DNA of 64,000 nucleotides from Opisthorchis felineus (Eukaryota > Platyhelminthes > Trematoda > Opisthorchiida > Opisthorchiidae). Below, piece by piece: positions 1 through 12,400 of the stretch. The DNA is taken from NCBI GenBank assembly GCA_004794785.1, contig SJOL01007155.1, forward strand, positions 458,732-522,731. Direction: 5' to 3'. Under the pieces are notes generated by a model that made no database searches, was not told where the DNA came from, and saw nothing but the letters and a program-made list of their open reading frames with translations. Numbering within the stretch: position 1 is the first letter of the stretch; each line of letters begins with the position of its first letter. The position numbers were made by a program, and so were the translations under genes.

Positions 1-220
1 CACAAGTTAAGTTTTTCAACATCAGTGACGTTTCTTCACAGTAATTAGCGTATCCATTTGGTTTCCACGGAAGTGAAACCCAGCTGAAGCTCTCACTCAT
101 GATATTATTCAACTGAATATGCTGTACAAAGGCCACTTCATGTTCCACGATATTCGAGATATTGCGGTATATTGTTTTACAAAAGAAACTACTCACAAGG
201 ATGTTGAAATTGCTTCGACA

Positions 221-264
221 ACCTGGGACTGGTTTTGCGCTTCTTTGGGACTCATTGAGTAGGC
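221..264 (-). ncRNA. Degenerate hammerhead ribozyme (copy 1, left arm)
   Basis: Aligned with the intact motif at 17303-17345. On the minus strand, GCCTAC (stem I) is followed by TCAATGA in place of CTGATGA, then a broken stem II, AAAA in place of GAAA and CCAGTC in place of CCGGTC. Both core strands are mutated, so activity is not expected. Confidence 0.55.
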
Positions 265-412
265 ACAGTCCAAGTATTTAGGTCAAACTTATGTTCTACT
301 TGAACCCAAATTTGACAAATATGCTCATACATATGACACTTCTGTTTCCAAGGAGACTCGCCCGAAACCCAGTTTAATCTTTTGTTTATATTTAAAAAAA
401 CGAGGGGGTTGA

Positions 413-455
413 GTCTACCTGATGACCACCAAGAAAAAGAAAAATGGTTGTGGGC
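413..455 (+). ncRNA. Degenerate hammerhead ribozyme (copy 1, right arm)
   Basis: GTCTAC then an intact CTGATGA (419-425), but stem II has lost its pairing, GAAA has become AAAA, and the cleavage base C is now T (GGTT at 446-449). Stem I 3' strand GTGGGC is kept. Fossil of the same ribozyme. Confidence 0.55.
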
Positions 456-499
456 TATTAAGAAGTTTTAAGCGAACTTGTGAGTAGTTTATATCACAA

Positions 500-3400
500 T
501 TTTATCACGTTTCTCGCACAACTATTGTGACGCGGAAGAGGCTCTTTTTATCGGTGCCACAAGCAATGGTTTTGTGTCGTTTATACTCATTAAGGGAGGG
601 GAAGGCATTTCAGAGTAGAATCAAATGACAATAGCCCCCGAATGGTCGGAGTTTGCGTACGCCAAGTTTGACCAGTGACCCAAAAGCAAAAAATTTATTG
701 CTGCGAACTGAGTTCCAGTACTTCTTCTATTTGCATGCTGTGGCAGCCTGAGAGTAGCTAGTATCATTGACCTGGTCAGTTTTACCAGAAACGTGAGCTT
801 AATCAGTAAGACAATCCACAAACCCATATCATCTCGTCATAGGTTGACTTTGGTGAAGACAAAGTAGAAAATAGGGATGATACAATCGCGAAATTTCCCT
901 CAAGCCCCAGAAACACTAAGAGTATTCATATCATATATTCTATCCATGTTTTTCAACCAAACCTCTAGGAACCTATTCGTCTTGTCTTTGTTGAAAGTCT
1001 TGCCGGATACCCTCTGGTGGCCATTTAGGAGCTGCCACTAACTCAATTTTGAGGCCGTTAACATTGACGCGTTTACACAATTGGTCTCCCGTGTTCTTTC
1101 ACGTATGGGCGATGATAGTGATTCGTTGATCACAAAGCTTTGGTGGATTGAGACAGAATTTAAATATTGGTGGTTTCAAAGGGAGTAATCACTGCGCCGA
1201 ATGGTCAAATATGTCGTGGAAGACAATAACAACCCAGTGTGAGTTATCCGGAATTCTACTGGTCCATTACTGGCCATTCTCCTATAATACAGGAAAGCCT
1301 ACTGTGAAGAGAATGTTTCTCCATCTTAATCCCAACGTTTTGTATTATATTTATTTTTTCTTGTGGACCCCAAAAAACCCTTCAAAACAGTACATTTTCC
1401 CTTAATATCCACTCGGACTTGGCTCACTTATCTTAATTCCAGTATGTGGTGAAATTTCCTTGGGTTTTTGTTTAAAAAGTTTTCAAATCGGCGATTCTGT
1501 GAAATGAAACTATACTGATCGGAATTAATAATCACGCTTGTGCAAACCGTTTTCCACATTTGCGTTCAAAGGCATAAATCATTGGTTTTGGGAGAAAAAA
1601 TTGAAAAAGATTGGATACTTTAGAGCTTCATCGATAGTCAAAATTTGATTTCAACCTGCGTGAATTGAATCTGATCCTATCCCACGCTTGATTTGTAGTG
1701 AGAACATACTTTGGAGAAAACATTATCACTAAAGACGTAAATTTACCCTAAGCATATGATGGATTATGAACGTGCTTGTCCAAAGCTGCGCTGTTCTTGT
1801 GTAATAATAAACATGGTTCCTGAAAGCTTCAGAAAGTAATGCTACTGTTTTCGTTCAGTTTGCAACACAGAGAAATCCTCTTTAATCTCCTTTATCCGGT
1901 AAATTGTCCCCAGTATTGTTCAAGTTACAGTTGGCTGATCCACGTGTTATTCAAATTCTGTCACCATTGATTACGTTTGCCAAATGTTTCGATAGCCACG
2001 GTGGGGATTCTTTTACGTTTTCCTCTTAAAACAGTCCTATTTGCATACTTATCGACCTCGTATACACACCCGAGGGAATTGAGGCGTTCTAGAGAAGCTG
2101 CAAATGAGAACGTTGATAATATCCATCAACTAGGCCCTGTTTGCGCTCAATGGGCCGAATCTGACGGAATCAGCCGATATTTCCAAAAAAATGGACGAAA
2201 AACCTTTTTATACTGATTTACTACCACATGTTTTCGGAATAGGTCGCCGGTTTTACAATCATTCACATCTAACTAGTTTGATGCACACAATTCTCGGTTG
2301 GCCATGGATTCAGTAACTTTCAGGTTCCATTCAACGAGACACTGCTATTTTTTTGTCATTCAGATGAGGATGGTGGGCAGGTTTCTGAATAATTTTTACA
2401 CAACCGTTCCTATTGTCGTCAACGTTTATGATGTTCCAAGAAAGGGTGCTGACTCTTCGATTCAAAACAGCGTATCGCTAACTTAATAAAATTTGTTTGT
2501 CTGTGTACTGTAATATGTGGCCACAGGGAAAAGGAAATAAATAACCATGGCTTATTGGACCAAACGTTTACCAGGACCAATAATAAGAAACGCGGGAAGA
2601 TGACTGGAGGAAAACCGGTTGATTCAAGCCATTCAGACAATGCTGCGTTGTGTTCGAAGTCGAATACTGCACTCAGCGAACCCCTGATAGTTTCTAACTG
2701 GCTGCGTTCAGGATGAAATATTTTGACACAGGAATTCCAGTCCTCGTTTTCCACTAAACGGGTTTGTAGGATGCGCATCTAGATTTATGCTTCGGTTTAC
2801 TTAACAGCCGCCAGTTTATCGGTGGCACTGTAATGAGGCGGATCGGCGTTATTAGATAACTTTGGCTACGTAGTGCTTAGAAAATGAACCAAGTTCATAA
2901 CAAACAGGCGTGTAAACAAAGCTACCCCGATGCATTGATGCTTCTTTATATAAGCTTGGGCCCTTTTCGAAACTTTAGTTTCCACTGTCTTTATTTGTGC
3001 ACAGACGGGTACCAGAAGCCTCCAGGGTACCATAAACGAGTAGGAACAAATCGAGGTACTGATAAAGCGTTGCATGTGACAAGTCAACCTTTCACAGAGC
3101 TTTTATTCTTCACTCCTAATATTTCTTCTAATTCTACTTAAAAATGTGTAGTTGTCAACCGTAATGTGACAGCTCAAATTAAAACGTGCACAATCAAGTT
3201 GTACCTTCATCCATGTGGTTAAACGTATCCTTGCCGTAAGTGCTTGGTGGATATTAATGTCAAAGAACAAACCTACACTCAGTTGCGGTCATAACTTAAT
3301 TGTTAGGCTAGATACCGGTTATCGACCAAATGTACCGGCTGGTTTATTGCGTAAGCGGTAGATATGCTGAACCATAAGGAACCATGGTGAATTTTTTATA

Positions 3401-3938
3401 AAAGCGACTGAAAGTTAATCTGACCAAAATCGATAAACAATGATCACAATTTATAATATGGTGTAAGTTTGCCGAGTGACGTCAAGCTGCCAGTTGAGAC
3501 TCAATGTACATAGAAAGTGTTCTTCTATACATAGCCTAGTCATGAAAATAGGGAAGCCATTGGCTTAGACAAACGACAGAAGCGGACTTCCTATAAATTC
3601 CGGTAACATGACTTGTAATTCATAAGTTGGCTAAAAAACAAGTACAACGCTGACCATGTGTCCAGTGCCAATAGCATCGGATAAAACTGTACTGGTTACT
3701 ATGTGCCATCGTTTACTTCGTCCACCCAACGCTATTCTCTTACATGTGCGTTTTGCCAATTGCTCCAAAGTCGGACCGATTAGGCCGTATCCAGGTCAAC
3801 AGAAGAATTTATTAACACACATTGTTTTGAACATCTGGTAATATGAGGCGGTTTTGGAACTTTCAATGGGATTTCGTCCTATGATCGAAGCCAGTCTATG
3901 CTGGAAAGCCAAGAAGCATTGTAAAGCTGCTTCGTCTT
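500..3938. other. Gene-free stretch
   Basis: No recognisable gene, RNA gene or repeat. Open frames (largest about 119 codons, 2419-2778 minus) show no domain motif and overlap one another on opposite strands, as random frames do. Confidence 0.5.
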
Positions 3939-3939
3939 T

Positions 3940-4050
3940 ATTGGGATCCTTATTATTAGTAGTGCGAACGTTACGAAACTCCAGGGAGTTTCGAACCTGC
4001 CACCTCCCGGCTAAACGTATGACCGCTTAACCGTTCAGCCACGAGCGGCT
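3940..4050 (-). mobile_element. tRNA-derived SINE, minus strand
   Basis: Read on the minus strand: an RNA polymerase III A-box-like TGGCTGAACGGT (4041-4030), then 33 bases later a B box GGTTCGAAACTCC (3997-3985). The sequence after the B box (CCTGGAGTTTCG) does not pair with the 5' end as a tRNA acceptor would, so this is a SINE head rather than a tRNA gene. The body contains CCCAATAAAGACGAAGCAGC, which resembles the 3' half of a hammerhead. It shares the CCTGGAGTTT junction with the plus-strand copy at 4205. Confidence 0.6.
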
Positions 4051-4204
4051 GGTCAGCTGTGTGATCATCTCTCAGTTGGACAGGATGTAGAGCCACTCAC
4101 CCTTCCGAGGTCCAGATTACGTGTTCATGTGTTAACGTACATATCGAGTGGTTTATCAGATAACAACTTCACTCATTTTGTGAAATTGCTCTTCCTCTGG
4201 TCTA

Positions 4205-4420
4205 CTGATGCGCTGCTCATGGCTGAATACCTTAGTGTCCCAACTCTAGCCAGGAGGTCGCGGTTTCGAATCACCCTGGAGTTTTGTGGGGTGCAGGATG
4301 CTGATGACTCACAATGAGGATGAAATCATTGTTCGGTGTTTCCATGAACTTTGAGCATGGATTGATGTCAATAAGGGGACGAAGTCTCCTTTGAAAACAC
4401 ACTGGAATTGCTCGATGGAG
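4205..4420 (+). mobile_element. tRNA-derived SINE, plus strand, with hammerhead-like body
   Basis: A-box-like TGGCTGAATACC (4220-4231), then B-box-like GGTTTCGAATCACC (4262-4275), then CCTGGAGTTTTG as in the neighbouring minus-strand copy. The body reads GGATGCTGATGACTCACAAT followed by GAGGATGAAATC (4298-4329): CTGATGA, a small CTC/GAG hairpin and GAAA are in hammerhead order but with a GAT insertion or missing stem II bases. Known: schistosome SM-alpha SINEs join a pol III promoter to a hammerhead. Inference: this is a relative. The 3' edge is approximate. Confidence 0.6.
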
Positions 4421-7400
4421 GAGGTCCGCGGTGCAAGCTGGCATGTGTATTTCAGTCTTATACCTGCCGTATAGGAACACGTTGTACACATATTGAGTCC
4501 TTCTCCCTAGCCTCACGCGGCCCGTCAAATGCATACCAGTTTTCCTAGTTTCAATCAAGAATAAGGTTTTCTGGTTGTTTTGCTTGATTTCCCTATATGT
4601 CTGTACCGGAATAAGAGATACCAACAAGCTTACCTTTGCTTGAATGAGCTTTAGGCTGTTAATGAATTTGCTCTGGTTTCTTTAAAGTTTGTTTACTGGT
4701 GCAAACGATACAGAATAACTTCCTTGTTATCGGTATCAGCTATTCGCAGCTCTTTAATCACAAGTTCCCTTCTTCTGCTAGACATTTTAAACTACCTTTC
4801 GAGTCAGTGATCATCGCTGCGCATATTGCGTGTTCTAAAGCCTACCAGCCGTCAAGTTGTGATCACTTTGCATCAAATGCTTTTCCACTGTTACAGCAGT
4901 CACCGGTTGTAAAGAGTTTGTGAAACTCTGGTCGAATGCTAAAGACATTTGAACTGCACATGCATGTGTTGGCTCATAAAACGTGTTGCAGTAATCTGCC
5001 GTCAACCACCCATACAAAGCCCAACGCTTCTTGAGATAACAGACTGCCGTTCCAGCTATATGTGGAATAACCAACGTCTGGAAACTGGAGTGATGATCAC
5101 CTGGTCACACACCACTTATTGCATCCACAGGGGAAACGTTTTGTTCGGACTAGGATGAGCGGGTATGATCGCGCAAATAGGTCCATCCGGTACAAGGATA
5201 GCAAGTTGCTCCCATTATGGTTGTGAGTTTATGTACTAAAAGAGTGCGGTTCGTCACTAATGTAGAAGGCTAGTCCAATGTAACAGTCCTCACTGTGGTC
5301 GTACTTGTGGATGGCGAACCTGTAAAAGCGGTCGCTGCATCTGATGAACCCACCGACAGTCAGGTTACTGTCGCTTCAGCCACACGAAGTGAATACCCAG
5401 CCAGTTATATTTGAAACTCATCCCGTTTTAAGCTTCCGGAATCGAGTTCTGTCAGCGTCAATTAGTCAACTCCTCCTAGTGTTCGTAGAAAAAAGTGCTT
5501 TGGAACTACCCGAAAATTTAAGATAAGCAAATATCGCTGTGTATTCTCTGTCCACTGTTTCGGGTACACAAACACGACCCTCGGGCTGGTTCGGTTTTCC
5601 AAGCTCAGACCAGTCTCTTGGATATTGTCAACCTCTGATGGGCCCAGAATTTGCTCCAGGTTATTAGGAATTAGTGGGCAGATACGGGTTAAAATCGGCC
5701 ACCTGACTTATTCACTATGTGAGGTGGAGTATTCCAAAGTGGGACCAGAAAATGGCACATTGATACTTCTGTTTAACGGGAAAGAAAAGTATCAGCGAAC
5801 AACCCATTTTCCAATAATCAGTCTAAGTTGCGGAACTGGAACAACATGCATTAATCTGTGGGCACTTTAAAAATCACTAGGAATTCCTGAGCAAACGGAG
5901 TAATGTTAATTCAATATTTATAGCAGGACAAAATGGAGAGGAGTCCCATGAACTCACTCATTGAAAACCCACGTTATTGTAACTTAGGATCTTTACATAG
6001 CCTTAGAATATGAGCTAAATTCCAGCACAAAACTTTTCGAATTTAATTACACTGCGGGTGCAAGAAGGCTTTTTGCTTTTCCTTCACCGTACTTAGCATA
6101 TAGCTAACTTTAACAAAAAGAAATATTGTTTGCAAGTCAGGAGGCCCAAAGCTATTTATTATTACTGGATGGTCATTCATCGAGTTAAAATTCGACCCCA
6201 TATGATATGCACGCTTTTGAAGTGTACATAACGGAGTTTGTAATCGGCCACATATTTCGGTGCAGGATTGTGGTTTTCTAATGTGCGGTGCTTAGTTATG
6301 CTCAAGAAATAACATAAAGTATAGAATTCTGTCAGCCTGTTCATAATGGGCAACAAGTAAACGATGGTGGAGTAGACTGCAACCCAGAACTGTGCGATCT
6401 TGAAGGCATTTAGACTAGGGGCTAAGCATTTGATGAGAAGTTGGATGAACACATATTGTGGGTTGGTGTTACATTTGGAAAGGTTTCAAGGCACGTGGGA
6501 GAAACTAGAATTCAGTGGGTGGATGCAATAAGTACCAAGACTATTGAAACTGCACTCTTTGCTCTTTACGGGGTAGCAAGACCCAGATATTGTGCAAAGT
6601 ATATATTCGAAATATCAACGGCGTGCATCTTCAAAGTTTTCAAATGATTATGAGCATCCATCCAAAGGGCCCTTCTAACAAACTTAGAGTAGTAGGAAGG
6701 CCGAATGGGCGATACGGAACCGGTTGTCAGGACTGGGTCTTGTGGAACGCATGACAGTAACTAGTATTCGAGTAGAATTGCTGTATGTAATAGATGGATT
6801 TTTAGGTTATGGAAGGTCAACATTACGGTACACAGACGTGACACAAGTGAGATTAAGAAGGATTAACTTTGAAGGTAGAATAAAAGTTCTGAACAGGGAC
6901 ATCTAGAAAAAGCCCATACTTTTGAAAGCAACAAAGTCAGAAGCTCAGTGTGACCCGACAATCAATCAGAGACAAGTTGCTACTAGGTGACTCGCACCAG
7001 CACCGGTTAACTCATGGAATCGATCGGTTAAGCGGGAGGATTTTTGCCTGTCAGGATAGATTTCTGGTATAAAGAGCATAGTCTGTTTTTTTATTTGTTC
7101 AAACTTCAAGCCATCAGAACAAATTATGTTGCCATCCGAGTTACATTAAAGCAGAGGTATGGATGAGCCCAATATGGGAACTGAACTTTTACTGCACCTC
7201 ACGACTGCAGACGTGACCAGTTATATCCTTAGGAGAATTTTTATGTGACAGAAACAACTATCGTGCTACAGTTTATTACCCCCCTTTTGATAAAAGCATC
7301 CCGTTTGACGAGGGACTAAGAAATTCTAAAACTTCCATTTTATGCATCTTTAGATTCTGGCAGTTGGAAATAAAACTATTTAATCTTCTCAAAAGTTTCA

Positions 7401-8920
7401 GTTGATGTTTGAAGGGAGGCTCTAATCTCCAGTGAGAAAAGAATAAGTTACAATTTCCCATGCTTTATACACCTGTGAACAAATCAGCGCGTGACTGTTT
7501 TGGGGTAAACCCGTATTTCTCAAAAGCTCATACAAAGTTTCCCTGTATAACTAGCATATCGAGGTCACTTAATCTTCATTAGCCAGAATAAAGTAAGCTT
7601 TTGATAAACCGTAAAAGAGCGACTTATTTTGGACTGGTGGTTTTGTGTCAGGATCTGAAGTCTGGATTTATACTCATAGATTCTTTGGAACATACCTATT
7701 TTTTGTGGTATTAAATTAGCCTCTTATCTCTTCGTCGCTGTGGTCAGGGTGCGTCTTCTTCCACGGGAGATTATCCTGTCCCAAAAACACATTTTTTACA
7801 GAAGGGTAATTTATGTCCTCGGTGCCGTCAAACAGAAGCAGATGTGTTCATAAACAGTGAAAAACAGCACCTACCTTGTTTATTAAGTATTTTGATTGCT
7901 TATGGAGATCTTCGAATGATCAGTAAGCTGGGCCCATCACCATGGACTCGTCATTACTAATAAATAAAAGGTCTAATACGAAGTCAACAAACATTGTCTC
8001 CATTGTGTTTGAGGGAAACAGCAGTGTTCGAGAGATACAATCTGATGTATCAAGAAAACTAACGCTCCGGCGCTGTACAACGCATGAAGCCTGTCACTAT
8101 GGGCATGGAGTTAAAAAATTGTATCATTATATAAAAGTGTATAATCCGCAAGTTTGACGGGCATATTTCCGGAAGATTGTAGGCCTCTATATCAACTGAC
8201 TTTGAAAATACTACACTAAGCAACCTGTTAAAAACTGAATTCATTTTCTTTCATTCTCGTCACCGTGGTTTGATAAAAATGGATAGATCCATCGGCAAGC
8301 ACCCAGATGGCAGGCTGGATTTGTTATAGTACACCCAAAGATCAATCTTTTGTTAGAAAGACACGAGTTTAGCGTGATTATTACCAATGATTAGTTGTGA
8401 CACACAGTGCTCCAGGGCACCTTACTCGTGGCGATGTCAGAAAACCGATGCATCAAAGAGTGATGCGATATATTACAAATGCGGCATTCTGCATGCACTC
8501 TGCATGATTCTATCAGCTGACTGAATGATTCACCAGCAAAACGCTCAACCAACCGACGAAGAAACCGACAACTTCACTGATTGACATCAACTAAACAATA
8601 CATTGGAATGTGTATCATCACTAGCAACGAGTTCACGACAGCTGAACAACTGTTTTAGTATTATTGATCAAACCACATAAGATGTGAGTTCGGAATCCAG
8701 TCAGTAGTCCTCCACACCCCAGCTGTGTCTGATGTTCAAACATTACAAGCATCCATGACGATTTTCCCGCGACAATCTCTAGTTTATAACTTCACAATAC
8801 AAGTTAAACTTATTTTGTGACAGCCGAAATAACCAAAACTAACCACATAAGTGCCATCTACACGTGCGTGGTACTGTGTTGTAAATGGAATGCAACAAAA
8901 TATTTTCCTATAGATTTAAG
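4421..8920. other. Gene-free stretch
   Basis: No gene or structural RNA recognised. Open frames up to about 118 codons (4271-4627 minus, which overlaps the SINE) have no domain signature. No tandem array. Confidence 0.5.
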
Positions 8921-8955
8921 ACACTACTCATAAGGTTACTGAAAACTTTTCGACT

Positions 8956-8998
8956 GCCCATAACCTGTTTCGCCTTTCTTGGGGCTCATCTGGTTGGC
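8956..8998 (-). ncRNA. Degenerate hammerhead ribozyme (copy 2, left arm)
   Basis: Minus strand: GCCAAC, core CAGATGA (one changed base from CTGATGA), stem II GCCC/AGGC with loop CAAGAA, intact GAAA, then CAGGTT for CCGGTC. The cleavage base is changed C to T and the first stem I pair is lost, so it is probably inactive. Confidence 0.6.
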
Positions 8999-9226
8999 GC
9001 AATCTCCCGGTTTTCGTCAACCTTATGTTCTACTTGAACACAAATTGTACGAAAGTAACGAAATACACTGAATTGTTTACTTAATTTGCTTTGACGGGAG
9101 ACTCGCCTGGAGCCCGGCTGAATCTCTCGTTCGTAATGTTTTTGAGCGACTGAATATGCCACACCCTATGGAAAGTGTATTAAGTCTGTACAGTGTGTGT
9201 GATGGCGACGGAAACTCGGAGGATTT

Positions 9227-9269
9227 ACCTACCCGATGAACCCCGAGAAGGGCAAAACCGGACTTAGGC
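9227..9269 (+). ncRNA. Degenerate hammerhead ribozyme (copy 2, right arm)
   Basis: ACCTAC, core CCGATGA (T to C), stem II CCC/GGG still paired, then AAAA for GAAA and CCGGAC. Two core positions are changed, so it is probably inactive. Order and spacing match the motif at 17303-17345. Confidence 0.58.
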
Positions 9270-9470
9270 TGTCGAAGAATTTTCAGCAACCTTATGAGTA
9301 GCGTATTACGTCTATAAAATGTATTGCCATATCTCGAATATCGCACCAACTGAGAAATGAGGCGGCCCGGTGCAGCATATTCAGTTAAGAAGAACATCAT
9401 AACCGACAGATTCAGCTGGGTTCCAGGTGAGTCTCCCGTCGAGAAAAAATTGGTATGTACATGAGTGTAC

Positions 9471-12400
9471 CTTGCTATAATGTCTTAGGGTTTGAAGAAA
9501 ACAAAGTGCAGTCATACCACAGACCTTCGGAAAAATTTGTCCACAACTTTTACAAATTTGAAAGCCCCCGGTAATACCATGCTTCTTCAGCCAAAGCGAC
9601 TGTGGGTTCTCGTGGGTTTTCTTAAAAAAACTAGTTGGCTGTGGTGAACTTTAATGTTGGTCTCCAATTTTGCACGAAATTCCAGTATTGAACTTGAATC
9701 AGAGAGGATAGCTCTGGATCATCACAAGAGTCAACAGAACTTCTCTGACTCATGCATGATCAGCCGAAGGTTCTTATGTGTAACACTGAGTTAGATGGGG
9801 AAACTATTGTATCGTAGGCTAATCTGTAAGTCTGCGGGGTGGTTATTTTCAGGTGCATCTTATGGGTCACCTGCAAGTGGTCAGGTGGTTTCACTAAGAA
9901 TTTTATCACGGAGCACAGGTAATGCACAACAAAGATCAACCTGAACAATCGATGCAGGTGTGCGGTTCTCATACCCAAGTTGGTTGGCTTTTAGCCCGAT
10001 GTCGAGCGACCGTTATTTAACACAGCCTATTGAGAGCGAAAAGCCTACATTGGTCGAGGTTTTCTAGAATGGCCCATTGACACTAATTAGTGTCACTTAG
10101 TGCTGGATTCACAAAACCACACAAAACCTCTTCGAACGGAATCAGTCGGCTGCGAGGTTGTATCAGTCTGCTTTCACACATAAGGAACAACCAGCAGCAA
10201 GAATGACTCACATAAACTTTGGTGAACTTACATTTGGTTAAATGTCCATAATCTGATTACTGTCCAAACCTGTCCTCTGTTTGTCGCAAGACTGCTTGCA
10301 GTCAAGTTTTTTGCACTCACCCAACCCGTTTAATTTTATACATTCATTGATGTACGAAGGGATGTGGCTTTGATACACAGTGTGATCACATGTTTGCATT
10401 TTAACGAGAACATTCAACGACAGCCCGGTTTTTGTTGCCAATAGTAGCAGGCCTAAATATAGGCGGTTTTCCTACGCGGGTCGTAATGTCTACTCGCCGC
10501 TCTTTGAGTGTCGTATTCCAAGTGCGTGTTTAGTTTATCTCTGCTTCCTGCTGCCCGCTGGTTACTTTTAAATGACAGATTTCGCACGTCAACCCATGAT
10601 TCGTTCTCAGTCTTGGGGAATATCTTCACAACAAACTCTTGACCTTCATGGATGCAGAATTTCTAGATTAACTGTCCTCATACTATTCTACATTCTTGTG
10701 ACAACATGAAAGCTGTGACTTCAGGGGATTGGCTACTTGCCCTTGACAGAATAACCTTCTGCTGGTATCGATATCAGCCTATATATCTACAGGACAAGAG
10801 TTACTCACAAATGTAGGCGACCCTACATGCTGCAGTAGATGGAAAAAACAATGTGCCCGCTGCACTGAATGGAAGTTGATTCAACCTGCTGAGACCCGTT
10901 GATGACTTCCAGTGACTAGCATGACTGATATAGTTTAATCCTATTGAAACAAGTTCTGCACTTCAACTCGGAAGGTTTGTTAAAATCCACTTTAGAGAAA
11001 AAAATACAGTATTATTTGACATAGTCAAAGATGAACTGAATTAGCTACTTATTATTGTTTTAAAGGCGGAAAAAATGGTTGGAAAAATTCAAGTCCCATT
11101 CATTTCGAAATGGCTCGGGATTTTTAAGAAATGCCTCGATGCAGCTTTCAAGAAACTTATGATTTTTATGATAGCTCGACATTGAGTTGGGAGTGGTTCT
11201 TTACTTTGCTTTCATCCCAGAGTTTTTTATTCCCCTGAAGCAAATAAACGTCACACTAGGTCTAAGCACTCAAAACACTATGCTCCCTTGGATGATGACT
11301 GCTTCGGGTTCACGATGCAGTATAATGGTGATCTTCGCCAGTCTAATTCAGCGTCAAAGGGCAACTTCAAGTAAAGGAGATTAAAGCTAAAAACGCTATG
11401 ATTTGAAAACTGGGGTTGTTTTGCTGCGGTTCGGGATACAACCGTTGCAAATAGTACATAAGGAACATTTGGACTATGTTGACTGCTACAATGCTCAATA
11501 CGGTTAACCAGAAAGAGAACCTTGAAACTCCGGGTAAGCCTTACTTTCACATCGCATCTATCGCACTTAAATAATTCTTCAGAACGTTTGTGCTCTACAC
11601 TGCCAAAATGTGAGCCGACATACGATTCATTCAGAGTAGTTGCGCAATTCAGCCTAGACATGGTGTGCTGACGTGAACGGTTTATGCACCGAAGACTGTC
11701 ATATTAACAGACAAACCTGCAAGTGATTCAAGCAGTTTTTTCGTGTAGTATTTAAATGATATCGCCTGCGTCCTGGTGGAAATATAAATGAAACTGGATT
11801 TCTCTATATGAAGTGAGACAGCCGTAAAACGGAAATCAGTCAGTGAACTTTTTCTTGGGACCAAAACTCCCAATAATAAGGCGGTCGTCATCCTTTGTCC
11901 GATTCAATCCAATGCTTACTTCCCGTTTGTCGCCTGTGTGAGTTGATACCAGATCAGACCAAGAAATTGTGCACTGGATATGATATATGCACCCGTTTTC
12001 GTTTTGTGTTAACTAACTGATATAAATTATTGGGTTGGACGTGGTTCCTAATGAAGTGTTTGACAGAAGTTATGAGATATCAGTAATTTACTACATGAGA
12101 TAATATTACGGTAGCCGCAGCATACCGTCATCTTTCGGTTTCTGTGTAGTTCACCTGTTAATTTTCCGTCAAGTCGATTGGATCCAGTTGTACAGAGAAA
12201 AGTCTACCGGGTATAAAAAAATAAGCCAAGAAAAACTTCCGCTGTCCCCTGCAAGTCCAGTAAAACCAAGCACAGAGCGCTCTGAATAAAAAAGAATCAA
12301 TTAGCTGTTGATGAAACGGAATTCGTCGGTCTTTGTCCTCTGATCTCTTATGGTGCAACCACTCAGTAGGGTTTATTGGTGTTCGCAAAGCGAATTACTT

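Larger units (their letters stand above)
1..498. mobile_element. Decayed hammerhead foldback element, copy 1 (left end cut by window)
   Basis: Same family as 16995-17386. Shared blocks in order: a leader with AACCCAGCTGAA and GATATTCGAGATATTGCGG (about 50-175), an inverted arm with a minus-strand hammerhead remnant (about 185-275), the spacer TTATGTTCTACTTGAAC (near 290), a second partial leader (GGAGACTCGCC, near 352) and the opposite arm with a plus-strand remnant (405-495). The arms end in ACTACTCACAAGG and CTTGTGAGTAG. The ribozyme cores are mutated mostly by transitions, as in an old copy. No flanking duplication could be checked because the left edge meets the window start. Confidence 0.7.
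8925..9470. mobile_element. Hammerhead foldback element, copy 2
   Basis: Same family as 16995-17386, in the opposite overall orientation. From the left: arm CTACTCATAAGGTTACTGAA with a minus-strand hammerhead (8956-8998), spacer ACCTTATGTTCTACTTGAAC (near 9020), an extra partial leader (GGGAGACTCGCCTGGAGCCC, near 9096), then the opposite arm with a plus-strand hammerhead (9227-9269) ending TTCAGCAACCTTATGAGTAG, then the long leader read backwards (TCTCGAATATCGCACCAACT; CAGCTGGGTTCCAGG) to about 9470. No convincing target duplication was found, and the edges are approximate. Confidence 0.72.

Noticed and set aside
9077..9400. 107-codon minus-strand frame
   Set aside because: Lies wholly in the foldback element and translates ribozyme-arm sequence; not a protein gene.
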